From an uncultured Flavobacteriales bacterium (lineage in GTDB: Bacteria > Bacteroidota > Bacteroidia > Flavobacteriales_D > Parvicellaceae), in NCBI GenBank assembly GCA_913030835.1, contig CAJWDP010000003.1, positions 47,212 to 111,211 on the forward strand: DNA of 64,000 bases, in the 5' to 3' direction. Below the pieces are notes generated by a model. The model was not told the origin of the DNA, ran no database searches, and worked only from the letters and a program-made list of their open reading frames with translations. Shown piece after piece: positions 56,607 through 64,000 of this stretch. Each line of letters begins with the position of its first letter. Position 1 is the stretch's first letter. The translations under genes were made by a program, and so were the position numbers.

Positions 56607-57968
56607 ATGGAATTCTACAACAACGTACTGGAAACGATTGGAAACACACCACTTATTCGAATCAATGGACTTTGTAAGGACGTTAAAGCGACCGTCCTGG
56701 CAAAAGTAGAGACAACAAATCCGGGTAACTCGGTTAAAGATCGAATGGCGCTTCAGATGATTGAAGATGCAGAAGAAAGCGGACTTCTAAAGCCGGGTGG
56801 AACCGTAATTGAAGGGACATCTGGAAACACAGGGATGGGGCTGGCACTTGCTTGTATCGTAAAGGGATATCGACTGATCTGTGTCCTCAGCGACAAACAG
56901 AGCAAAGAGAAAATGGACATTTTACGAGCTGTAGGAGCAGAGGTACATGTATGCCCTACCAACGTTGCGCCCGACGATCCCAAATCGTATTATTCCGTTT
57001 CAAAACGATTGGCCACTGAAATACCAAATTCCTGGTACGTAAACCAATACGACAACCCATCAAACACTAAAGCGCATTATTTGCAAACCGGACCTGAAAT
57101 CTGGGAGCAAACGGAAGGAAAAATCACTCATTTCGTAGTCGGTGTTGGAACTGGAGGTACAATTTCTGGTGTTGGGAAGTACCTTAAGGAGCAAAATCCG
57201 GACATAAAGATTTGGGGAATTGACACCTATGGTTCTGTATTTAAAAAATACCACGAGACAGGAGTGTTTGACGAAAATGAGATCTATCCCTACATAACCG
57301 AGGGCATTGGCGAAGACATACTGCCTGAAAATGTGAATTTTGACGTAATCGATAAGTTTGAAAAAGTAACCGATAAAGATGCTGCTATTTATCAGAGAAG
57401 GTTAGCAAAGGAGGAAGGTATTTTCGTTGGAAACTCAGCAGGATCCGCAATCAAAGGTGTACTACAGCTAAGTGATGAGCTCAAAGAAACAGACGTTGTG
57501 GTGGTGTTGTTTCATGACCATGGTAGCCGCTATGTAGGTAAAATGTTCAATGATGACTGGATGCGTGACCGAGGATTTTTAGAGGAAGAAAAAACGGTTG
57601 CCGTTGACCTTGTTAAGAATCACATTGACAAACATTTGGTTACCGTTACCCCCAATGACCCTGTATCTCAAGGCATGCTATTGATGCACCAATATAAAAT
57701 TTCCCAGATTCCAGTTGTTGAAAATGGAGCGTTCATAGGCTCAGTAACCGAGAAAAAACTTTTCTCCTGCCTATTAGAAAAACCGGAATTAAAGGAGCTC
57801 CCGATCCGAAACATTATGGAAAATCCTTTCCCCGTTGTGGAAGCAGGAAAAAGCATTGAAGATGTGTCAAAACTGTTTACAAAAGAAATTCAAGCCGTGT
57901 TGGTTAATTATGAGGGGGACAAGTATCATATCATTACGAGGCAAGACGTAATTCAGGCGTATTCTTAA
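56607..57968 (+). CDS. Cystathionine beta-synthase (PLP domain plus CBS pair)
   Basis: 453 residues. The PLP domain shows TIGNTPLIRIN, TTNPGNSVKDRMA with the cofactor Lys, GTSGNTGMGLA, GTGGTISGVGKYL and GIGEDILPEN. Residues ~335-453 form a CBS pair (VTVTPNDPVSQGMLLM, QIPVVENGAFIGSVTEKKL, IIMEN... IITRQDVI). The enzyme condenses serine or O-acetylserine/homocysteine to cystathionine, or acts as a cysteine synthase; the bacterial type without a heme domain is seen. CBS domains usually sense adenine nucleotides or S-adenosylmethionine. It appears to be a single gene. Confidence 0.93.
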   Translation: MEFYNNVLETIGNTPLIRINGLCKDVKATVLAKVETTNPGNSVKDRMALQMIEDAEESGLLKPGGTVIEGTSGNTGMGLALACIVKGYRLICVLSDKQSKEKMDILRAVGAEVHVCPTNVAPDDPKSYYSVSKRLATEIPNSWYVNQYDNPSNTKAHYLQTGPEIWEQTEGKITHFVVGVGTGGTISGVGKYLKEQNPDIKIWGIDTYGSVFKKYHETGVFDENEIYPYITEGIGEDILPENVNFDVIDKFEKVTDKDAAIYQRRLAKEEGIFVGNSAGSAIKGVLQLSDELKETDVVVVLFHDHGSRYVGKMFNDDWMRDRGFLEEEKTVAVDLVKNHIDKHLVTVTPNDPVSQGMLLMHQYKISQIPVVENGAFIGSVTEKKLFSCLLEKPELKELPIRNIMENPFPVVEAGKSIEDVSKLFTKEIQAVLVNYEGDKYHIITRQDVIQAYS

Positions 57969-57983
57969 GTTATAAGATATTTA

Positions 57984-58015
57984 TATTCAGTATTTTGAAA
58001 TACATTACCTGAATA
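57984..58015. terminator. Nested inverted repeat between convergent genes
   Basis: TATTCAG...CTGAATA encloses GTATTT-TG-AAATAC, followed by AAAAAG on the plus strand. It could end transcription from the cystathionine beta-synthase gene on one side and the 58042-62077 operon on the other. Confidence 0.35.
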
Positions 58016-58041
58016 AAAAGTACTGAAATTGATTCGCGCGA

Positions 58042-59586
58042 TTATCGTTCCGATTGAAACAGCATTCCTTCAATGATTCCCCGGTTACTAATGCCTAGCT
58101 CCACCATCTCAAGTATAGCCTCTATTGAGTGTCTGTCTGGGTCTTTGAACTTGAAAGCGCCGTGCCCTTTCACCTTACTTTCAGTAACCTCAACCACGTC
58201 AACATATAGCTTTTCAAAATTCAGCATATCAAATCCTGTATGAACCAATACATTTGGAACACCAATTCCGAGATCTCCCTTTAAAGGAAAAGACTCTTTC
58301 AGCGCAACAAAATCAAGCAGGATACTATAGGTCGCATACATCTCCTCAGGAGGTGTATTTTGAATGTGTTTCAATTGACTCTGATCGTTTGAAATGCACA
58401 CATTGTTATTCATCACATTAATGTAGCATGGAACCCCTTGCAACAGCTCGAACTCGTAATATTCATCCTTCATTTGGTACGCGGTATCCAGCTTCAGATT
58501 TTCCTCGTATCGTGCAATATCATTTACCCCAAACACCGTTGTAAACTTTGGAAATGGAGTTAGCATTTCATTTTTGACAAGTACTTCATACGTTTCAAAG
58601 GTTTCTTCATCAATAGAATCAGCAACATGATAGCCCTGATACAATTGATGCCCACTAATCTCAAGAAAGAAATTACCGTTGTAGCCATCCAGAAACTTAC
58701 GAAATGCTTTTGGAACGATTTCATTGACAAATTTCGATGAGTGCTGCTCTTCTACCATAAATGATAAAGCGAATGGAGCACTGCTATTTAGCGCTTTCAC
58801 ATCCGGCTTTAACGGGCAAGACTCCAAAAAATCCAATTCAGCATCGATAACTACCTCTCCTTGCTCAAAAGAACAATACGTCCTCGAATCAACAAAATCG
58901 TTTGACATGCCTCCAAAACCAATCGTTTTACCATTGCTCCAATAGGCAACATCTTCATTTACCTTACTGAAATCCTGAAAGTTCGAATCAGAGGCCAGCA
59001 GACCTTGATCTGGAGCTATCATTGCTTCTGTTAAAAACGAATTCAATTCATCTTGCTCCTTATTTCCAATTGGGTTTCCATCTAAAGAAAAACAACAGAT
59101 TCCTACCCCATTTCCTACGCATACAGTTCCTTTTTGCACGGGCAGCTCAAAATTCCTCGTAACAATTCCGTTAATCACATTATCCTCACCCTGAAATTCA
59201 ATGTCCGGAAGCTCATCCAAAAATTTCAAGAAAGTTCGAGAATCACATTTCATCAGGAACGCGCCATAATTGTGGTTGTCGAGACTAAAATGGAACATGA
59301 CCATTTTATAGAATGGATCTATGCCCAAATTTTGAAATTCCCCTTCCCCAGAGCTCAATTTGTTGGGCATGAGATCTTCTAATCCTCCGGGATTATACCT
59401 GAACCGATCCACAAACTTTTTAGAGATTTTTCTTGCATCGAAAACGACCACTCCGTCAACCCCGCTCGGAATGTATTTGTAATGATCAACTTCACTGGTT
59501 TCGGTTATCTTAAAATATCCCAAACAAATCGATGCAATTAGCAATACCCAAAATCCACCCCGAAGTATTTTTCCAGAATTTTTCAT
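58042..59586 (-). CDS. Exported/membrane-anchored protein of unknown function
   Basis: 514 residues with an N-terminal hydrophobic segment (WVLLIASICLGYF, ~12-26), then soluble sequence. The opening YKYIPSGVDGVVVFDARKISKKFVD resembles DUF4836-like proteins, which begin IPxxxxxVxxxDxxxL, and the same pattern is seen more weakly in the next gene upstream. There is no catalytic motif. It may face the periplasm with a membrane anchor. Its ATG overlaps the stop of 59583-61403 (ATGA), so it is last in a three-gene operon. Confidence 0.7.
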   Translation of the reverse strand: MKNSGKILRGGFWVLLIASICLGYFKITETSEVDHYKYIPSGVDGVVVFDARKISKKFVDRFRYNPGGLEDLMPNKLSSGEGEFQNLGIDPFYKMVMFHFSLDNHNYGAFLMKCDSRTFLKFLDELPDIEFQGEDNVINGIVTRNFELPVQKGTVCVGNGVGICCFSLDGNPIGNKEQDELNSFLTEAMIAPDQGLLASDSNFQDFSKVNEDVAYWSNGKTIGFGGMSNDFVDSRTYCSFEQGEVVIDAELDFLESCPLKPDVKALNSSAPFALSFMVEEQHSSKFVNEIVPKAFRKFLDGYNGNFFLEISGHQLYQGYHVADSIDEETFETYEVLVKNEMLTPFPKFTTVFGVNDIARYEENLKLDTAYQMKDEYYEFELLQGVPCYINVMNNNVCISNDQSQLKHIQNTPPEEMYATYSILLDFVALKESFPLKGDLGIGVPNVLVHTGFDMLNFEKLYVDVVEVTESKVKGHGAFKFKDPDRHSIEAILEMVELGISNRGIIEGMLFQSER

Positions 59587-61403
59587 TTTCCACCAATACT
59601 TTCAACGAATTCCAGTAATTGAACGATGGCAATTTTGTTTTCATTAACAAAATTGAGTGACAAGGTCGTTTTGAATAAGTTTCCGTCGTTCTCTAATCCG
59701 CAAACCGTAGCATTCTTGAAAGTACTATCCGCCACTTCCATCATTTTGAAAAAGTCTTTACCCAACGACTTCATTTCTTCATTCAATTTAGTGAACGTCC
59801 TATTTGCATCCCAATAACCAACGTAGTTGTTCTTTTTAAGAATCGTACGATGTTCCTTGTTCAACCAGTTGGTTTTGGGCAAACCCGACTGGCGATAAAG
59901 TGTGACCAGGTCTTTATTATTTGTTATAATCAATACGTCATTTTCCACTGCAACATAGTGTGTTCCTCCAAGCCCCGATGGGTTGCTTCTTCGATATCGC
60001 GAAAACGGAGGCTGATACGTATAGTATCCTTCATTGAACACCAACAGATCTGACTTTTCCATCATACGCAAGATCCTGCTTCTCAGTGGCTCATTACCAA
60101 TAGATGCCACAAAAGTATATTCAGGCATCGGTTCTTTCTTGGTTGTAGTCACTTCAAGTTCATTGAAATCTTCGTCGTATTCATAGGTTGTATAGGTTAC
60201 ATCAAACTCTTTGATATCCGTTACAGCAAATACCGCATCTCCTTTGATAAAATCAAAAACTTCATCTTCGTCCAGCAGTATATTAAATATATCTAAAGCC
60301 CCTGCCGCAATTTCGCCATATTCGGGAACAGAAGACATGATCGTTGAATACATGTCCATCATCATATCGTAATACGGCTCGGGATCAATTGCAAACCCGA
60401 AGAATCCTATCAGATTTTGTCCATCGATGTACTTTAACGCTTTTTTATTGAATTTCGCTTTGTTTGTCGCATTCATCTGATCTTTAAACCTGTCACTGAT
60501 GTGGTAAGTCATTTCAGCAGTCAAATCTTTATCATTGATATTGAAATCGATAAAAAGATAATTGTCCGACATCATGGAGAGTGTTTCACCCATAGGTTCT
60601 GCCGCTCCGAAAATACCGTCCAATTCTTTAAAACTATTTGCGCCATCGATAAATACGGTAACCTCCGAATTGTTCTGAGTAGCATTTTGAAAGCGAGGAT
60701 TCAATGCCATCGTATGATCTGGATTAGGGTTATAAATTTCTTCGAATGCACCCATCACCGTATTTCTCTTTCTCTCGATTCGCTTCTGTTCTTCAGCCTC
60801 AAGTTTATCCGCATACGATTCATAATATTCATCATCCTCAGGAGTTTCGATCGGCTCAATTTCTTCCGCAATAGATTCAAGCCCATATGATGCATATGCA
60901 TAATAGGGAATCCAATAGTCCATAAACACCACCATAGTGCTATTCCAAGCAATCCCCATATTGTCATTAAAGGCAAATTCAAACCCTTCTCCTACCCCAT
61001 TACTGATCTCATCTTCACTCATCAGCATGGATTTTACCAAGTTATTTAAGGCATCTTCATTCGCGATCCTGCTTATAAAAGCCGTATACTTAATACTATC
61101 CTTGTCCCGAACGAAAACGTATGATCTGTCGGTTGTAGAAATCCCAAAGTCTTCAGCATTTGCTACGAGCATTGGAACCAATGTCTCTTCTACCTTAGCT
61201 CCGGAAATGTATTGATTTGAATTCTCCTTAAATTCTTTGAAAAATGAGTATGTTTTTAAATCCGCCCGGCTGCATTTTTCATGAATCGATTTATTGTTAA
61301 TCACAAAGACACTGCTCGACAGCGTTGGAACGTGTGCGCTAATGTCTTGAGAAATTCCGCAATATACTCCTAGCAGAAAGGAAAGAAGAAGAAAGTATTT
61401 CAT
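59583..61403 (-). CDS. Exported DUF4836-like protein of unknown function
   Basis: 606 residues: signal peptide (~1-18, ending GISQ), then a VPTLSSSVFVINNKSIHEKC opening, a long acidic Glu/Asp-Tyr region near 190-215 (ESIAEEIEPIETPEDDE), and strands with repeated F-G-F patterns (LIGFFGFAIDPEPYYDMMMD). The plan resembles DUF4836, often encoded in Bacteroidota with no known activity; I hold this only loosely. It overlaps the genes on both sides by four bases (ATGA), so translation is likely coupled. Confidence 0.7.
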   Translation of the reverse strand: MKYFLLLSFLLGVYCGISQDISAHVPTLSSSVFVINNKSIHEKCSRADLKTYSFFKEFKENSNQYISGAKVEETLVPMLVANAEDFGISTTDRSYVFVRDKDSIKYTAFISRIANEDALNNLVKSMLMSEDEISNGVGEGFEFAFNDNMGIAWNSTMVVFMDYWIPYYAYASYGLESIAEEIEPIETPEDDEYYESYADKLEAEEQKRIERKRNTVMGAFEEIYNPNPDHTMALNPRFQNATQNNSEVTVFIDGANSFKELDGIFGAAEPMGETLSMMSDNYLFIDFNINDKDLTAEMTYHISDRFKDQMNATNKAKFNKKALKYIDGQNLIGFFGFAIDPEPYYDMMMDMYSTIMSSVPEYGEIAAGALDIFNILLDEDEVFDFIKGDAVFAVTDIKEFDVTYTTYEYDEDFNELEVTTTKKEPMPEYTFVASIGNEPLRSRILRMMEKSDLLVFNEGYYTYQPPFSRYRRSNPSGLGGTHYVAVENDVLIITNNKDLVTLYRQSGLPKTNWLNKEHRTILKKNNYVGYWDANRTFTKLNEEMKSLGKDFFKMMEVADSTFKNATVCGLENDGNLFKTTLSLNFVNENKIAIVQLLEFVESIGGK

Positions 61404-62077
61404 TGTAGGACTATTGAATTCTGAAGCGTTGCTTCCTTTTTTATCAAATCTAAGAAAGATGATTTAAACATAACTGCTTTTCTATTTTTTGATATCAAAT
61501 ATTTAGGGTTGGTTTGAGAATCAACAAGTCGCCCAAATTTATATACTGCTGTGAATTTTGAATCCGAAAAAACCTCCGTAAAATTCCGATCCCAACCTTG
61601 TATAGAAGAATAATCCTGATGAACGTAATTCCGGACAAAGCGATCGCCACTTGATTCAAACGGTGTAAAGAACAATCCTTTCGCAAATTGATCTTTTGAC
61701 ATAACCGATTCAAACCCATGATTTACAGATTCAATATTGTCAAAATGCAAACTGACTTCAAAAATGTATTCACCCCAATTTTCTTTAACAACTACGTCGC
61801 TAAGCCCCTCTTGATCTTGTAAATGCAATTTCAGATCTACCAGTTTTTCATGAATTTCATCCTGATCAGGAACAGCAAATCCACGAATGCTATCCATTAG
61901 CATGATCGAGCTAAGTTTGGTTTTGCTCTTACTCAAATTAAGCTTGTATTTGAGTAAGCCTGACCCATCATTGTTCAATTGAATTTCTTCAACAAAATCA
62001 AAACATCCTGAAAGCGATAATGATAAACCGAAAAAAATCAGAAGATATTTTATATTTTTCCATATACTTTTCATCAT
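61400..62077 (-). CDS. Lipoprotein of unknown function (LppM-like N terminus)
   Basis: About 225 residues from ATG 62077 (ATG 62074 and GTG 62086 are also possible). The signal ends LSLSGC, giving a lipoprotein. The mature start FDFVEEIQLNNDGSGLLKYKLNLS is the kind of opening seen in LppM-like lipoproteins (GC, hydrophobic strand, NxDGSG), but the rest is not recognised. First gene of a three-gene operon whose other members are also exported and unknown, so a joint envelope role is the simplest guess. Confidence 0.72.
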   Translation of the reverse strand: MMKSIWKNIKYLLIFFGLSLSLSGCFDFVEEIQLNNDGSGLLKYKLNLSKSKTKLSSIMLMDSIRGFAVPDQDEIHEKLVDLKLHLQDQEGLSDVVVKENWGEYIFEVSLHFDNIESVNHGFESVMSKDQFAKGLFFTPFESSGDRFVRNYVHQDYSSIQGWDRNFTEVFSDSKFTAVYKFGRLVDSQTNPKYLISKNRKAVMFKSSFLDLIKKEATLQNSIVLQ

Positions 62078-62160
62078 CTGAAACACGTTTTAGTTTTTTA
62101 GATTTACTGTCAATTGAAACACTCACCAAAATAATACCAAATCCGGCAATATTCAAACTT

Positions 62161-64000
62161 GTGGTCGCCGTTGTTCTGTTTGCTTCAACGGTCGGGATTG
62201 CTCACTCTCAAAAAGTAGGACTTGTATTGAGCGGTGGAGGTGCAGCAGGCATGAGCCACATCGGAATCTTAAAGGCGTTGGAAGAAAACAACATTCCGAT
62301 CGATTACATTACAGGAACCTCCTCCGGAGCTTTAGTAGGAGCATTCTATGCGGCGGGTTATTCACCGAAAGAAATCGAGGCAATGGTCGCCAGTGACAAA
62401 TTCTTACGAATGGCCAAGGGAGAAATCGAAGAAGAAAATCAATACTTTTTCAAAAAGCCGGCACCGTCAGGTTCTTGGTTGTCCATTAAAATAGACAAGA
62501 ACTTCAAATGGTCGAATACTTTGCCAACCAACTTGATCAATCCTCAGCTTCTAGATTTTGAGATGCTTACGAAATTCACATCCGTATCTTCAAGTGCAAA
62601 CTATAATTTCGATAGTCTTTTCGTTCCATTCAGATGTGTAGCATCAGACATCGAAAACAAAGAAGTCGTTCTATTTAAAGACGGACATTTAAATCAAGCC
62701 GTTCGGGCATCCATGTCGTTTCCTTTCTACTTAAAGCCCATATCAGTAGATGGCAAATTACTTTTTGATGGCGGTCTCTACAACAATTTTCCAACAGACG
62801 TCATGTACGATGAATTCTTTCCTGATATCATCATTGGATGCAATCTCTCCGACACCATGGCTCCCCCTGATGGAAACAATCTATTGTCGCAACTGAAAAC
62901 GATGGTGGTCAGCAGAGACGATTACTCGATCATTTGTGAAAATGGAATTTTGATTGACCCAAAAACTAAGGTCAGGACTTTTGGTTTTGAAATGGCTTCT
63001 GAAGCTATAGAAGATGGTTATAACGCAACGATTGCTCAAATGGACTTGATCAAAGAACGCATATCCAGACGGACAAGTGCTTCAGAAATGGATTCGTTAA
63101 GAGCGAACTACAGAAGTCGAATGAAACCCGTCATCTTTGATTCGATTAGTATTGATGGAATCAACAGCAAGCAAAAGTCCTATGTGTCAAAAAATATATT
63201 CCGGAACAGGAAGGAAATGGATTTTGTTCAGCTAAAAAAGCGATATTTTAATGTTCTATCGGACGACAAAATCGATTTTATTTACCCAATTGGTGAAATC
63301 CAAAACGACGGAAAGTATACACTTAAGCTTGACGTACAAAAAGACAACGAGATCATTGCCAATTTTGGAGGAAATTTTTCATCCAAGAACGTTAATATCG
63401 GACATATTGGATTGGAATATAAACACCTGGGCTCTAAATCAATAACCCTAGGAGCCAACAGCTATTTTGGTAAGTTCTACGGCTCGGTGAACACGCATTT
63501 GAGAGTAGACTTCCCTCTCGGATATCCATTCTATATAGAATTGGAAGGAATGCTGAACCGGTGGGACTATTTCAGAAATTTTGCGACCTTTTTTGAACTT
63601 TCTAGACCATCCTATATCGTCCAAAATGAAAATTTTGTCGGGATCAACATTGCATCTCCTGTATCAAATTCCGGAAAAATACTGTTGAATTACAGATATG
63701 GAATGAAAACCAACAGATACCATCAAACCGAAGATTTTGCCCCAACAGATACTGCAGACATCACAGAATTTGAGTTCCATACAATTGGAATCCGGTACGA
63801 AATTGACAATCTAAATAGAAAATTCTGGCCTTCAGAAGGATCAAGATTATCCATATCAGGAAGGTATATAGATGGTTGGGAAGAGCTCATTCCTGGAAAT
63901 TTGAATTTATCTGCACTGGCGTTGGAAAAAGATCATTTCTGGTTTCAGCTCGGATTGGAATTTCAAAATTATTTCAAGATTGCTCCTGCCTTTAAAATTG
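62161..64000 (+). CDS. Patatin-like phospholipase with POTRA and outer membrane barrel (3' end outside window)
   Basis: The frame is open from upstream of base 62100 to the window end. The N terminus is a signal-like segment (VVAVVLFASTVGIAHSQ), then the patatin domain: LSGGGAAGMSHIG (oxyanion loop), GTSSGALVG with the catalytic Ser, and FDGGLYNNFP with the Asp of the Ser-Asp dyad. A POTRA-like domain (SISIDGINSKQKSYVSKNIF, ~residue 325-395) and barrel strands follow, as in PlpD type Vd autotransporters. No ATG fits; GTG 62161 is the nearest usual start but gives a signal without a basic residue, so a rarer upstream start may be used. It is divergent from the lipoprotein operon. Confidence 0.88.
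   Translation, partial: MVAVVLFASTVGIAHSQKVGLVLSGGGAAGMSHIGILKALEENNIPIDYITGTSSGALVGAFYAAGYSPKEIEAMVASDKFLRMAKGEIEEENQYFFKKPAPSGSWLSIKIDKNFKWSNTLPTNLINPQLLDFEMLTKFTSVSSSANYNFDSLFVPFRCVASDIENKEVVLFKDGHLNQAVRASMSFPFYLKPISVDGKLLFDGGLYNNFPTDVMYDEFFPDIIIGCNLSDTMAPPDGNNLLSQLKTMVVSRDDYSIICENGILIDPKTKVRTFGFEMASEAIEDGYNATIAQMDLIKERISRRTSASEMDSLRANYRSRMKPVIFDSISIDGINSKQKSYVSKNIFRNRKEMDFVQLKKRYFNVLSDDKIDFIYPIGEIQNDGKYTLKLDVQKDNEIIANFGGNFSSKNVNIGHIGLEYKHLGSKSITLGANSYFGKFYGSVNTHLRVDFPLGYPFYIELEGMLNRWDYFRNFATFFELSRPSYIVQNENFVGINIASPVSNSGKILLNYRYGMKTNRYHQTEDFAPTDTADITEFEFHTIGIRYEIDNLNRKFWPSEGSRLSISGRYIDGWEELIPGNLNLSALALEKDHFWFQLGLEFQNYFKIAPAFKI

Noticed and set aside
62107..64000. Patatin gene as a pseudogene, because no ATG is found
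   Set aside because: The frame is intact over more than 600 codons with all catalytic motifs; use of GTG or another start is more likely than decay.

Overview
The window comes from the chromosome of a Bacteroidota bacterium, most likely a marine or aquatic member of the Flavobacteriales. The assignment is inferred from gene content: several exported proteins with type IX secretion (T9SS) C-terminal domains of both type A and type B, three PorP/SprF-type barrels, DUF1573 and DUF2807 proteins, a PIN-PhoH fusion, a GCMDPSACNYNP-type repeat, and promoters of the Bacteroidota form (TTG, 17-23 bases, TAnnTTTG). The DNA is moderately AT-rich. I see no phage, insertion sequence, tRNA, rRNA or CRISPR array; almost all of the window is protein-coding.

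Layout. 1-9.2 kb: tail of a SPOR-domain protein, an orphan SiaC-type protein, a fused acyl-CoA mutase (IcmF), a secreted lysyl-oxidase-like enzyme, PIN-PhoH and a glycerophosphodiesterase. 9.2-15.4 kb: a 1862-residue alpha-2-macroglobulin lipoprotein and a hotdog thioesterase. 15.5-22.8 kb: a four-gene T9SS block (two paralogous cargo proteins, a PorP/SprF-OmpA fusion, a secreted PhoD-type phosphatase). 22.8-23.8 kb: a SiaB kinase/SiaC pair. 24.2-32 kb: a PKD/GEVED surface protein and an 1827-residue adhesin with about 15 tandem domains. 32-44.8 kb: valS, a DUF2807 lipoprotein, three DUF1573 genes in a row, a fatty acid desaturase, an aminotransferase, purL, a polytopic membrane protein and an amidohydrolase. 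44.8-48 kb: an ECF sigma factor, an anti-sigma-like protein fused to a PorP-type barrel, and a PorP/SprF protein. 48.3-58 kb: acyl-CoA ligase, ABC-F ATPase, a lipoprotein, SDR, NamZ-like hydrolase, LolC/E-like permease and cystathionine beta-synthase. 58-64 kb: three overlapping genes for exported proteins of unknown role, then a divergent patatin-barrel protein cut by the window end.

How the parts fit. The strongest theme is the cell envelope: proteins exported through the T9SS, PorP/SprF partners that in other Bacteroidota serve type B substrates, and lipoproteins. The most unusual unit is the sigma/anti-sigma-PorP/PorP operon (44827-48036). Its middle protein has a cytoplasmic anti-sigma-like head, one inner-membrane helix, a long periplasmic linker and a PorP-like barrel. 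If this reading is right, an outer-membrane event related to type IX secretion could be passed to transcription by one polypeptide. Other unusual items are the lysyl-oxidase-like enzyme with its cofactor residues kept, the paralogous Cys/Asp-rich domain carried on type A and type B cargo, and the SiaB/SiaC pair whose SiaC has lost the usual Asn-Thr-Ser phosphosite motif. Housekeeping metabolism (IcmF, purL, valS, cystathionine beta-synthase, lipid genes) is interspersed.
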